Positions 34,728 to 46,449 of a stretch of 64,000 bases of DNA are shown here, piece after piece. The stretch is from NCBI GenBank assembly GCA_963576785.1, contig OY756148.1:248001-312000 (forward strand), written 5' to 3'. The stretch is from Chlorophyllum brunneum (lineage: Eukaryota > Basidiomycota > Agaricomycetes > Agaricales > Agaricaceae). The notes under the pieces were generated by a model. That model searched no databases. It was not told where the DNA came from and saw only the letters and a program-made list of their open reading frames with translations. Within the stretch, counting starts at the first letter, position 1, and every line of letters starts with the position of its first letter. A program made the translations under genes and the position numbers.

Positions 34728-37000
34728 ATGCCAGTCGTTTCTACCAACAAGCCCGGATACTATGGTGAAGGCTCTACTGAAGTCGTGCCACCCAGCGAAG
34801 GCCAGGGCGGCGTTCGTCGGTGCGCGATTTCAAAAGAGGAGCTCGTGACCCGTCCAACCGAAGGTATTAACACGGTATACGACGTCGTCGAGTATGCTGC
34901 TCGCGCACACGGCTCTCGGAACGCGCTTGGTTGGAGAGACATAGTTCGGACTCACGAGGAGGAAAAGGAAATCACCAAGACGGTCGACGGCAAAGAGGTT
35001 GTGGAGAAGAAGAAGTGGAAGTACTTCGAGCTCAGCGACTACCAGTACCACACCTTCATTGACGTCAAGAACATTGTGTCTGAACTTGGTCGTGGTCTTC
35101 TTGAGCTCGGTGTTGCTCCGGATGAGGTGTTCAACGTGTACGCTCAGACCAGGTATGTTCAGAGAGCTAGCACATACACGTACACGTTGACTGAACACAC
35201 TTCTACAGTCCTAATTGGCAGCTTATGGCTCATGCCTGCGCGTCGGTATCCGTAACTATTGCGACTGCTTACGATACTCTGGGAGAAGACGGTCTCACGC
35301 ACTCATTGAACGAGCCCGATTGTGTTGGTATCTTCACCAATGCGGAGCTTCTCCCTGTTCTTTCTCGTGTCCTCGCCAAAACGCCGTCCATCAAATACGT
35401 AATTTATGATGGCGAGCCTTCCACTAAAGTGCTCGACTCTCTCACGGCTGCTCGGAGTGAGGGCAAGATACTCAGCGTCAACCAGCTCCGTGAACTCGGC
35501 AAAGATAAGCCCACCGAGCCTCTAGAGCCTCGACGCCCTAAGCCCGAGAGTGTTGCATGCATCATGTACACCAGTGGCAGTACAGGCGCGCCCAAGGGCG
35601 TCATCATTACGCATGCGAATCTGATTGCCTCTGTCGGTGCTGTCAAGACACTTCTCGGTCACCATCTTAGGCCCGATGACAGCTTCTTGGCTTACTTGCC
35701 TCTTGCTCACGTTTTGGAATATATCGTCGAACTCGTCATCCTCTTCGTTGGTATGCCTGCGGGCTATGGTCGGGTCAAGACACTTACGGATGCGTCGGTA
35801 CGCAACTGTAAAGGTGACATCGCATGTTTCCGGCCTTCGATCCTTGTTGGTGTCCCCGCTGTCTGGGAAACCATCAGGAAGGGTATCCTTGCGAAGGTGA
35901 ACAGTAGTGGGGCAGTTCGTAAAGCCATCTTCCATGGCGCTGTCGAAGCGAAGAGAAGGAAAATCCCTGTTCTCGCCACGCTTGCAGACTACATCCTTGG
36001 TGGTGTTCGTGCTGCCACTGGCGGTCGCCTGCGCCTTGCTCTCTGCGGTGGTGCGGCAATCAGTCGCGAAACCCAAGAATTCTTGACAACGGCTCTCGTC
36101 ACAATACTTCAAGGTACGTCTGTATTGCCAACGCTCACGAAGTGGTTCCTAACATTTTCGGATTCTAGGTTACGGCATGACCGAATCTTGTGGTATGTGC
36201 GCTATCCTCCCGCCAGAGCTCATGAGCTTTGGTCCGGTTGGTCTTCCTGTGCCCTCCTGCGAGGTTAAGCTCCTCGATGCTCCCGACGCTGGTTACTTGT
36301 CCACCAACAACCTACCCCAGGGTGAAGTTTGCATTCGGGGACCATCTGTGACTCAAGGATACTATAAGCGGCCTGACCTAAATAACGACGAGACTATCTT
36401 CACCAAGGACGGTTGGATGAGGACTGGCGATATCGGACAATGGAATCCTGATGGTACACTGTCTCTCATTGATCGGTATGTTTATTTTTTAATTGTCTGT
36501 CAAATTCATACCCAATTTCTCCAGTCTCAAGAACCTGATCAAGCTCCAAACTGGTGAAGTGAGTTTTCTGTGTATTTATTATTCCTCGGAATGGTACTGA
36601 GGGAGCTTCATAGTACATCGCTCTCGAACGCTTGGAGTCCATTTACAAGAGCTGTAACCTCGTTGCGAACCTTTGTGTCTACGCCACCCCTGATGCCACG
36701 CAGCCTATGGCTATCATTATCCCTCATGAAGCTCATCTCCGCCATCGTCTCGGAGTTGATGGATCCAAGAGCCTTGTTGATCTCTGTAACCAGGCAGATA
36801 TCAGGAAAATCGTGTTGGCTGAATGTAATGCTGTTGGCAAGAAGAATGGGTTCAAACCCATGGAGCTTCTGGAAGCTGTTGTATTGACTGCCGAGGAGTG
36901 GACACCGGAGAATGGGCTCGTGACTGCTGCTCAGAAGATTCAGCGGGCGAAGATTGCGAAGACTTTTGGAGAAGAAATTCAGGCGGTTTACAAACACTGA
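34728..37000 (+). CDS. Long-chain acyl-CoA synthetase (Faa1/Faa4 type)
   Basis: It activates long-chain fatty acids to acyl-CoA using ATP and CoA, feeding lipid synthesis and beta-oxidation. Five exons (34728-35152, 35209-36113, 36169-36475, 36525-36558, 36614-37000) sum to 2058 nt, or 685 residues, normal for fungal Faa proteins. The AMP-binding P-loop MYTSGSTGAPKGVIITHANL is at about residue 261. YLPLAHVLEYIVE follows, the linker region is near ATGGRLRLALCGGAAI, GYGMTES is at about 444, and the adenylate-binding DGWMRTGDIGQWNPDG is at about 524. The fatty-acid signature continues through the 34-base fourth exon (LKNLIKLQTGEYIALE). The N-terminus has no clear targeting signal, so the protein is probably cytosolic or membrane-peripheral. 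All splice junctions are GT..AG. The stop follows QAVYKH, as usual for family C-termini. No defect was seen. Confidence 0.96.
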
Positions 37001-38451
37001 TGGGTGTGAGGCCGTAATGGCGAGTTAGCTTAACTTGTTTGGAATCTCTCGAATGGTTTTTTGCACTGCTTGCTACGCAGTTTGATTTACTTATATCCTT
37101 CGTATCCCTTTCTTGTCTTTATATGGTGCACTAATTCTAGTGACTGGACCTGTATACCTCCTTGTATGCCTGTGCTCATCCTTACTCGACGTAATTCATG
37201 TCTTCAAGGTCGGGTACTTCAATCATCACCAAAACCGTTTGTGCGTTGCAGTTTCATGTTCGAACAATTACAGGACGTGAAGAAATATCCAGTCAAGGCA
37301 ACCACCGTAAACCTTTGATGATCCTACCCCGGCAGGTTTGCTAGCTCAAGCCAAGGTTCATCTTCATTGGATAGATAGAACCAAGAAGACTAAATTCGAC
37401 GTGAGCATCAAACTCTGTGAGGGGTGGGGTTATCAGAAGGTATCGATGATCCTGTGACCTTGTAGTAGAAAAATGAAGATCCAACAACTAGGAGAGATAA
37501 ACTAGTCGTAGGCGCTATATATACGCATCACGACCACAAACGCGAGAAGATGCGACGCACTGGTGTGGACAAGTCGGGTTGAGGTCAAACCAACTTTTCG
37601 AACGCGGCTGTAAGTGGTTACGCAGTGGGACTTTCAACATTGCTCTCGTGATCTCGGGTTGAGGACGGCAATATGGTTGATTTTTTGATGTTGTTCGTGG
37701 AGCGCCGTGTTGGCCGAGCGCTATGACAATCGCGAGGTACGTCTTGGCGTACTTTTGTCACTGAAGTCTTGGAGAAACATTTGAGACTTGATATATGAGA
37801 AATTTAGTGCGGATTGGGAACTTGCGGGATTGGATCACCATGAGTGAGAATCTTGAGGGTAAATTTGAGGACGGATGGTTGAGGATCGAGGGGTGATAGC
37901 AGAAGATGAGAGTTTTAGAAAGCTTAATGGACAGGTTTGATTATATAATCAGATCACTTCCAAGACCTTTTTTGGGTCACAGCATTGCTGCGCTTGGCAG
38001 TCCACCCTTCCCGGCCACGAAATTCACGAAAAAATTCCAGTGGGGTTTGTACTGTCTGTCAGAACTGTTCGAAATATGTGCGAAATGCTTATAGGGTGAT
38101 GAAAGTTCAGAATTTGTATAGGAGATCGATTACGAGAGTCAACTTAATCCAGGGGGGGTGAACGTTACTCTCATGCCGGACAAGGATTACTGTAATACTA
38201 AGCCAGCTTGGCGGAGGAGCGGACTCTTGGCCTAGACTGCGCATTGGCGAACCGAACACTAGGCTGGGCATTCTTTCTTTCTTCTTGTCTTCTACAGTTC
38301 CTAGCCCCTGCTTTATACTCAACCCCCTCCCTCGCATTCAGCGGATTGTCATTCCTTCAACTTACTACTCCACGGACTCAACCTCTACTTACTCACACAC
38401 CACCCCTCACGGTATTGCTGACCACTAAGCACGACGAACAAAACAAAGTCC
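37001..38451. other. Intergenic; 3' UTR of the synthetase and promoter of the GH79 gene
   Basis: About 1.45 kb without a recognisable gene. The last 190 bases (38260-38450) are C/T-rich and contain a possible 5' UTR intron acceptor (TCTTCTACAG near 38296). Nothing else could be assigned. Confidence 0.5.
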
Positions 38452-40916
38452 ATGCACTTGTCAACGACCTTCTGCTCTCTTGCTCTAAGTCTACTCAGTT
38501 TCTCAACTACAGGGGCAAATGCGGAAGTGACGGTGTATGGTCAAATACCTCTTGCTCAAACCAGGACGGCCTCTGGAGCGGCTACAACAACGTTGGCAGC
38601 CTATAATGATACAGAGTTGATTCCACCACCTTTGCCTACGGCTCATGTTAGAGAGTTCAAAGTGGATTTACAAAAGGATGAAGTGAATGTGCCCGGTCTT
38701 TCGATTCCACATAAAACTGCGTCGTTTTTTGGATTTTCGATTGAAATGTCGGTTATAAATCAAGTTCGTGAGTGTTATTATTTCTTTATCTTGTGCGTAG
38801 GGGGTGTGCTAATGTGGTTTTTATTTAGTTGGCAAGAACTCGTGAGTGTCGTCGTTTTTTTTTTATGGATAGATTCTTGAGGATGACGGTGAATAGGTCA
38901 CTCATTCAAGTACCTTTCCTCAATCTTATGGCCAATCTTCAAGAACGCGCTGGCCACGTCCTCATTCGTCTTGGTGGTAACACTCAGGAGTATGCAGTCA
39001 TGGTTGACCACCTCGATAATGGAAGAGCTATTGCGAAAGAACAAGCTAGCCTTACTCAAACTGTACGTGACATACCCCTCCCCCTCTTTAATTTCATTTT
39101 ACGCACAACTCCTAATGTAAATTTCTGTGCTATTTCTAGACTTTGACGCCGGCTGTGTTGTATACGATTGATATGTTTTATATCGCGGCGAATATCTCGC
39201 AGTTCGTTAATGTCAACTGGTTCCTTGGTGAGTTACGCTATTTTGTCTTGATGTTCTGAGAGTGCTGACGTTGTATATCTGTTAAGGTATTCCATTCAAT
39301 GATACGAACTGGCGTTTGGCAATTGTGGAATATGGTCAATCGATTCTAGGTGATAAACTCGTTGGGTTACAAGCTGGGAACGAACCTGATTTATATGAAC
39401 GGTAACGACTTCTTTTCAGCTGACCGTGTTTTTTTTTTGTGGTATTGATGGGTTTTTCTTTTTGTAGACATGGTCATCGAGCTGCTCCTTATACTCCTTT
39501 GGATTTTCATCGGGAGTTTGGGGAGCTCATTCAGGTGATGCAAGGAAATGATAAGATTCCTCGTAAAGATATCCTCATTGGTCCTAATTTGGCTTCGGGT
39601 GATTGGGTTCCGGAGATGGTTTGGGACACTGGGTTCATTCCATCCTATCAAGACAATCTTTACGCTCTAACAGTTGAACAGTACGTCTAACTACTCATTT
39701 CCTTCATGCTTATTCTCACCATACATTCTTTAGCTATCCCAACAACAACTGTCACGCTCAATTCGGTACTGGTACTTATCAAGACCCACAACAAAACTTT
39801 CCAGCCTATCTCACACATAATGCCGGAATCAATCTCGTCAAACCATACATCAATTCCACCTTTGTTGCACAACAAGCAAATAAGCCGTTTATCATGTTTG
39901 AAACGAACACAGCTTCTTGTGGTGGTTTCCCGGGTATTTCGGATAGTTTTGGTGCTGCACTTTGGGCTATGGATTATGGATTCCAAATGGCGTATTCGAA
40001 TTTTTCAAATGCGTTGTTGCATATTGGTGGACAGAATGTTTATTATAATCCTTTTACTTGTAAGTTATCTCAAATGCTCACTATTTGGTGTCCTAACTGG
40101 CTTTTGGTCGTTTAGCTCCTCCTACTAACCAATCGACATTCAACCAATGGACTGTCGGAGCGATTTATTATTCTGTTCTCGTCCTCGCTGAAGCTTTTGG
40201 AAAAACCAACACTTCACAGATCTTCGATCTGACTGGAGCTATTGGTAGTGAATTTACACCTGCGTATGCGATATATGAGAATGGGGGGCTTAGTAAAGTC
40301 GCTTTGTTCAATTATGTTGATGATCTCGCGGGTACGAGAGGACCAAGTGATTTGAGTGTCACTCTCTCTATTCCTGGTGTTGGTGTTCCAGGAAGTGTCA
40401 AGGTCAAGTATCTTGAAGCCAAATCCGTTTCGAGTAAATATAATATTTCCTGGGCTGGTCAGGTTCGTGGTTTAGTCCTGTGATGTTTATATTATCTGAT
40501 TGGTTTTCTCATGATAGACTTTTGGTAACAAATTTGAAGTTGATGGTCGTTTCAAAGGAAACCTTAGTGTGATTGACATTCCTTGTGATACAATAAACAA
40601 TGCTTGTGTCATACCCGTCAAAGCACCAGGATTCGCACTCGTATTCTTCGATCCCAACGACGAACTCGTAAAACTCGGCCAATCACCGAGTACGTATACG
40701 ACATCGGCACATACGAAAACTATGAATACAGCTACTGTCGACCTCGCGGTGCTAGCGACGTCGAATGGGCATTCAGGGAAAGATAGAACGTCTTTGGGAA
40801 GTACGAGTAAAGGAAGTAGTCAGAATGGTGCTGGAAGGATGAGAGGTGAGGTGTTGGGCGCTGTGGTACTCGGTGGTGCCATCACTGGGGTTTTGGCTGT
40901 TGTTGGGTTACGGTGA
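38452..40916 (+). CDS. Glycoside hydrolase family 79 (beta-glucuronidase-like), secreted and probably GPI-anchored
   Basis: GH79 enzymes release glucuronic acid or related sugars from glycans such as arabinogalactan side chains. Nine exons (38452-38767, 38829-38841, 38897-39062, 39140-39227, 39287-39401, 39468-39680, 39734-40059, 40116-40462, 40518-40916) sum to 1983 nt, or 660 residues. The signal peptide covers residues 1 to about 24 (ALSLLSFSTTGANA). VLIRLGGNTQEYA is the family core. The acid/base glutamate is probably in GNEPDLY (about 226) and the nucleophile in FETNTASCGG (about 358). A beta-rich domain follows, with a Ser/Gly-rich stalk and a hydrophobic tail (VLGAVVLGGAITGVLAVVG) ending at the stop, which resembles a GPI-attachment signal. 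The second exon is only 13 bases and is required to keep INQVLGKNSSLIQVPFL in frame. Exact substrate specificity cannot be read. Confidence 0.93.
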
Positions 40917-41487
40917 TTGTAGCAGAAACAGACATGTTGATGGACTCTTTTTCTCCACTGATAGACATTATTAACATATTTTCGTCCAATGGGAAGCGAC
41001 TTTAAATTGCGTTGTTACGTGAAGAGGTGAAACTAAAAATATATCTCCATGTCAATTACAGGGAGATGTCTATTTTTGGAATGGTGTGTGGAGAAGCAGT
41101 AAGCTGTATTGTGGCTGGGGAGGCTGTGAGGCTGTAGAGGGGTGTGGAAATCATGTGTCATTTTGCGTCAGTGGGTTGCGGTCGCCTCGGCTGCGGTGAT
41201 AATCTGGAACCGAGGGAACGGGATTCTGGACAGGGTCCGGTAGGAAAGAAGAGAAGGAGAGCTTGACAACGACTCGGAGTAGAGATGGAGAAGAAAAAGA
41301 TGAAACACGGAGAAAGGGCAGCGGAGCCGGAGGAAGATGGAAAAGAGGGAGGAGGAAGGGGTGGGTGATGTGGAAGATGGCAAATGCCGAGCCAATAAGA
41401 AGACGAGAAAGGACTGACTCGCGGCTCTGAAGGGCAAAATACGAGGCCGAGTTTGCTCGTTTTTACGCACGGACATGGCTGGAAATC
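40917..41487. other. Intergenic; promoter side of the HIR subunit gene
   Basis: The presumed 3' UTR of the GH79 gene lies on the left. From about 41220 to 41400 the plus strand is purine-rich (GAGGAAGATGG-like). No gene is recognisable; minus frames here are low-complexity shadows of the purine tract. Confidence 0.5.
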
Positions 41488-44008
41488 ATGCCCCCCGAAA
41501 AGAAAGACGCCGCAGAAAATCAACTCCCTCCCACTCTCTCCCCAAAAAGGCAGCTTCATCCACAAACACCCATGGCGGAAGATGTCGACATGCTCGATGT
41601 TACTCGTCCCCCTCGTTTTCACCATTCTCCAGACTCCCGTCCTCCTCTTGCCGCATCCCCCCCTGCCAGCTCAGTCTCAACCGGCGCCAGTCGTCGTTCG
41701 TCACTGGCTGCGCTTATGAATCCCGAACCTGTCTCTGACCATGATGACTCTCGACATGAGGAGAGTGAAGTTGAGGCTGAGACTAATCCTGCTCCTGAGG
41801 ATTATGAAGATGAAGGGGAGGGAGAAGACGAAGAATCAGGTGATGACGAGGAGGAAGAGGAGGAGGAGGACAGTGAAGGGGAAGGGGACGATAGCACCAA
41901 GGACAGCATACTCATTGCAGATTCACACGGACCTTCGACTGCGTCGACTGTGGTACCCGAAGACGGGATAGCTACGACGACGGCGGATACCCCAAAGGAT
42001 CCATCAGCATCGCGTTCCATCTCAATACCCGTTCTCATCCATCCTGCTTCCAACCCCTCTACCAATTCGGCCTCTCCCGGAGACTCCGGTAACCTTCCCT
42101 CCGTCTCTGCTCCGCCCGGTCCTACTTCAAAGCCTGCATCATCGGCCAAACCCCGGTCAAAGAAGCCCCGATCTCCGTCACCATCACCACCTCCCGTCCC
42201 TCCACCTCCGCCCTTGACTACTATTCGGCTTGATATTAAACTTGGAGGACCGGACAAATATGAAGTTGATGTATCAAAAATGGCGAAAGATTCGGGTCAA
42301 AGACCGCCGACGCCTCCACCTAGGATTGCTGTTACTAAACATCCTGTGAGTGAGAGTGAGCCAGATCCAGATACTGATGGTGGAAAGAAGAAACGACGGG
42401 CAAGTCTTTTTTTACTCGTTTGAGTTTTTGTGCTAATAGGGCTATGTAGAAGAATCCTACGTCGGATTATTATGATGTCAATGATCCGTTCATTGATGAT
42501 TCTGAACTTGCGCTCGATGAACGGACGTATTTTGCTCAAACCAAGCAACAAGGGTTCTACGTATCGAGTGGAGAGGTTGCCCTTCTCAAAGACAAGTGCG
42601 TTAGTTATTTCCTAAAAAGATTGACATGGATGCTGATATTTATCTCAGGACACCCAAGAAGCCCAAGTCGAAAAAGATGATTTCACTTGCGACAGCGATC
42701 AATGCGGCTAATGGGTCAACTGTGAAACAAGAAGGGAAGAATGATGATGAAGGTGGTGGAGAGGACGATTCGGGCGTGAAATATGGTGATGATGAAGGTG
42801 ATGAACGCGTTGGTCAGAAACGGAAGCGGTATATCACTGTTGTCGAGAATGGCAAGAAGAGGAAGGTTATTGATCAGGTATGTATGCCATCATATGGTAT
42901 ACATCGAACTTGCGTGTTTACTCACCCCCCCAGTCGTCGTTCCACCCCGACTTGCAAACAGCAATCGAAACGCTGAAAGATGCGATCAAATCCGGTAAGT
43001 TATTATTTTTTTGCGATTTCCTCATCTTTGTTCTCATCTTAAGTCTTTCAGAAAACTGGACTCAGAAGGGTAAATTTCCACCAGGTCTCAAACCTCAACT
43101 CGCACAACTCGCATTACAAGCAATCAAACTCGATGAATACGATGAACATTTCTTCAGTCTCATGCCATCTTTATTCCCTTACAACAAATTCACTATGACC
43201 AAGTTGATCAAACGGACCGTGTTTGGAGATCATATCAAATTGCTTCATGATAGACAAGAAGAGCTTTTAAAGGACCTTAAAGTGCTTACGGAGGAAGGAT
43301 TTCAGAAAGCTGAAGAGGAGTGGTCAAAGAGCGTTTTGGCTTGGGGTGTGTGTTGTTTTTTTAATATTGAAAGTGACGTTGACGGTTTGGGTTCTGGGTT
43401 GTAGATCGACGGAAAGAGAAAGTGAAACAGGATACAACTGATTCGGCTGCGCCTACACGTCATCCAACGGAAGAAATGGAAGTGGATAGTGCTAGTGCTA
43501 GTGCTAGTGGACCTGGTCAACAACCGGAAGGTGAAGGTAAAGACGGTGCTGGGAAGGAATCAAAGGAAGCGCAACCACCGCAGAAAAGGTATAGATTGAC
43601 GGAACAGATGAAGAATATCGTGTGGCAGTTGGTGTTGTTGAGTAATGAGTGTTGTCGGTTGGAGAATGAGAAGAAGTAAGTTTTCGTTTTTTTTTTTGTA
43701 AATTGGGGATCAAGTTGTTGACGACAACTCTTCTGTCTCGGTTTGTTTTTTTTTTTTTTGTTTTTTTGCGATTAGTGCATTGGAGGGTTCGGTGATCCAA
43801 GTTAGTGAACAAGGATCGAGGAAGAATTTGTATCAGAAGATTGTAGCGCAGTTTCCGGAGGGTTGGATGAATTCGGGACATATTTCGAGAGAAGGTGAGT
43901 TAGACGACTCATATACTCTCCAACATTCATACTAAAAGAATTTAAATCAATTAAGTGAGTGTTATGAAGAAGAAGTATGAGAAAGAGACGATGGAAGGTG
44001 AAGATTAG
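41488..44008 (+). CDS. HIR histone chaperone subunit, Hpc2/ubinuclein family
   Basis: Hpc2/ubinuclein binds H3-H4 within the HIR complex, which deposits histones outside S phase and silences histone genes. Eight exons (41488-42399, 42450-42595, 42649-42877, 42934-42994, 43052-43345, 43405-43675, 43776-43894, 43956-44008) sum to 2085 nt, or 694 residues. Residues about 95-135 are an acidic Glu/Asp run, and residues about 210-240 are Pro/Lys-rich. The Hpc2-related (HUN) domain is DYYDVNDPFIDDSELALDE at about 310. A later segment, FFSLMPSLFPYNKFTMTKLI, matches the ubinuclein middle-domain pattern. The first intron (42400-42449) has a GC donor (GCAAGT) and no nearby GT alternative keeps the HUN domain in frame. 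A Ser-Ala tandem (SASASASG) is coded near 43491-43508. An in-frame ATG at 41572 (MAEDVDM) is an alternative start. Confidence is high for the family. Confidence 0.93.
42400..42449 (+). other. GC-AG intron in the Hpc2/ubinuclein gene
   Basis: The donor is GCAAGT, the classical consensus for the minor GC-AG class, and the acceptor is ATGTAG. Joining KKKRR to KNPTSDYYDVNDP in phase 0 restores the HUN domain; reading through gives a stop within eight codons. Confidence 0.85.
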
Positions 44009-45389
44009 AGTGTTCTTTTACTCGGATTGATCATCGCCATCGCTGCTCGCTTGTAACTGAATTCTTTCCTTCATCACAACCCCCTTGGAATCCGGATTAT
44101 GCATATGCGTCATTCTCTCAAAACCATTCCTAGTACAACTCATCGTTTCCTATGTTCTCTTACTGCTTGCTTTTTCGTACATGCGCGTAAGTTTTTTTTC
44201 AACTTTTTCATCATTGGAAAAAAATGGGGTTTTTTTTATTTTCCGTAATTGGTGTTGTATGATGGTGGGTATGAAGTATCTTTATTCTCTTGTCTTTTTT
44301 TTTTTTTTTTGGTTTGTGTCTGTTTTGATTTATCTACTTAGTGTATCGTATATTAAAGGTATAATAGTTTGAAGGAGGATTTTTGGTTTGGAGTGTTTTG
44401 ATGGGAGTTGAGAGGTGGGGTTTGTTTTGTATACTGCTAAGAGGTGGTAAGTGTGTAAGTGAGGGAGAATGTACATCGCTAGTACCACCACCGCGATGAC
44501 CGGACCGCTGGGAACTTTTACTTGTGGCCGCATTCAAGTTGTCGTCTAGTGAACCACCCCTGTCGACCATCGAGGACCTCGAACGACCCACTTCGTTTCC
44601 CATCTTCGGCCGTGAAGTCCTTGAATGCCTTAACCCCTCTAGCCACCGCACCATGTAGGATGTTATCTGGAGCTGCCTCGCGGCAATCTTTGCTTGTATT
44701 TGGGTTGCGGTACACCCGAATTTCCCTTGCCGTGTGTCTCGGGCTGGGATAAACTTAAGGAGAGATATTGGCATTGTTGGCGCCAGAACCTATCATGATG
44801 TGGGTTCCGTGGCAGCGCATCGGGTCGGCAAAAACATATGGCAGAGTATGACCTTAAGCATTTCAAACGTCGGTCCATCAGCTAAGGTTCCTTTACCACC
44901 TTAGGCATTTCATCCGAATCCGTTTTTTAGAGATGCTGCAAGTCAGATCGAACATTCACACCAGTCCTTGAAGCTCGAATCATGACCAGGAGTGTCACCA
45001 ACATAATCGTAAGGGCCCTTGGACACTTATACATGCATTTCTTCTTGAGATGGATGGTTTGCGAGCGTATAACTGATCCAATTTCATCCAGAGTGTTCCC
45101 GGGCGTCTTTCCATCTCGGAGGTAGAGTTCAGCGGTGAAAGCAAAGATGATTTATTTACGAAGCTCTTCGTCGTCCTGCAGACAACGTAATTCATCTTCC
45201 TAGTCCTCGCTCGTTCAATTCAGTCGCGAGTCACCGAGCTTGATTTAGCCACTCTCGGTTCCGCATTTTGCATGTTGTCATGTATACATTACGGTGGAAT
45301 AAGGCACAGAATATAGAGGTTCCGATATATATCGATGGTGGGAAAGGTTGGCGGGGACGGGGGAGAAAGAGAATTCCCCTGGTGTCTGG
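44009..45389. other. Intergenic; no confident gene
   Basis: T-rich on the plus strand to about 44350 (3' flank of the HIR gene, with a long T run near 44295-44312). A minus frame at 44774-44334 (146 codons) is Arg/Ser/His-rich without a domain or ATG-linked exon and was not called. The remainder shows nothing recognisable. Confidence 0.45.
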
Positions 45390-46000
45390 GAGAGGCTATA
45401 CTTACCAAAGTTGCCTATTTCGTGGTCATGATCCCCGCGTACCTCCTTCTCATGTTCGAAGACCAGGGTGGTCTATTCCGCTCATCAGTGAATGGGTTTG
45501 AGAATGTGGTCTAGATCCCCATGACTCTAATCAACGTGATATTCGGCAGTCTATCTACATTCCATACCCTTGTGAACATCATCCTTCCCCTCAAATAGAC
45601 TTCTCTGGCTAATCTCAACATCATGCGTTACTGTCGAGCCGGTTCTCCTGCCAGCGGTTGTTTTCTCGTTTTCGACGGAACGAGATAGCTGGTTTTAGAC
45701 GACGATTGGATTAAGTGTGCTCACTCCGACGGGACTTGGTGGATGCTTGATGTTATTTACCCTCATGATTCTTGCCTTTACTACCCTTCGTGATCTCCCA
45801 ACCAGTGTATACCAAAACATTGGATGGAGCACATTTATCCCTCACCTCTAGCTCTTGTCTACATCATGATGTCATGTATACTTGCTAGCACATTTTTTTA
45901 ATTTGTTCACTCTGTCGGCTGTAGTTGTTGTTTTGCTGCTTGTACTTTTTCCTCAAGGGGGTGTTCGGAGTGACTAAACTGTGTAAGGTGATGGATCAAC
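45390..46000 (+). pseudogene. Relic of a multi-helix membrane protein gene
   Basis: Plus-strand frames hold hydrophobic blocks in a plausible order: KVAYFVVMIPAYLLLMFED (about 45410-45466), TLINVIFGSLSTFHTLVNII (about 45526-45585), SLANLNIMRYCRAGSPASG (about 45603-45659) and GGCLMLFTLMILAFTTLRDL (about 45742-45801). Each is interrupted by stops or frame changes that splicing does not remove cleanly. The family is not recognised, and no intact start exists. I infer a decayed gene. Confidence 0.35.
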
Positions 46001-46449
46001 GTCTCATTCCAAGGATCCATTAGGTCCAGGCACGACAACTTTATCATTACACTTCAACGACATGCCGATCAACGTATTCTCAGCCATCGAGAAGACACAC
46101 GCATTCGTGTACAGGGGTGCTTGGATCAATCTTGACTTCTCTGGCCCGCAGGCCAAAATCAGAGACTAATTTCGCGGTGCATGGAGGAAATCCAGATGAC
46201 TCCAAGCACCCGCGATGGCCGAACGCAAATACACGACCGTCAAGGTTGCAGTGGCGCGTTGGATATATCGTGCCGGGTTGTGTGTTGCAACGAAAATTGT
46301 GCTAGTCATGAGACACTTCGAAGCGCAGTCTCTTCTCTCATGGTTATCTGCTTGTTCATCGACTTCCACAGGCAAGATACCTAGTCGATTCATTTGTACC
46401 AAATTCCAAACTGCGTACTTATAATACTCGGCAATGTCAACTTGTCGAA

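Noticed and set aside
35522..36112. 196-codon minus-strand frame
   Set aside because: Antisense to the acyl-CoA synthetase core exon.
41802..42257. 151-codon minus-strand frame rich in Gly and Ser
   Set aside because: Shadow of the acidic and proline-rich first exon of the Hpc2/ubinuclein gene.
44334..44774. 146-codon minus-strand frame
   Set aside because: No ATG-supported exon chain, no domain and low-complexity Arg/Ser content; not enough for a gene call.
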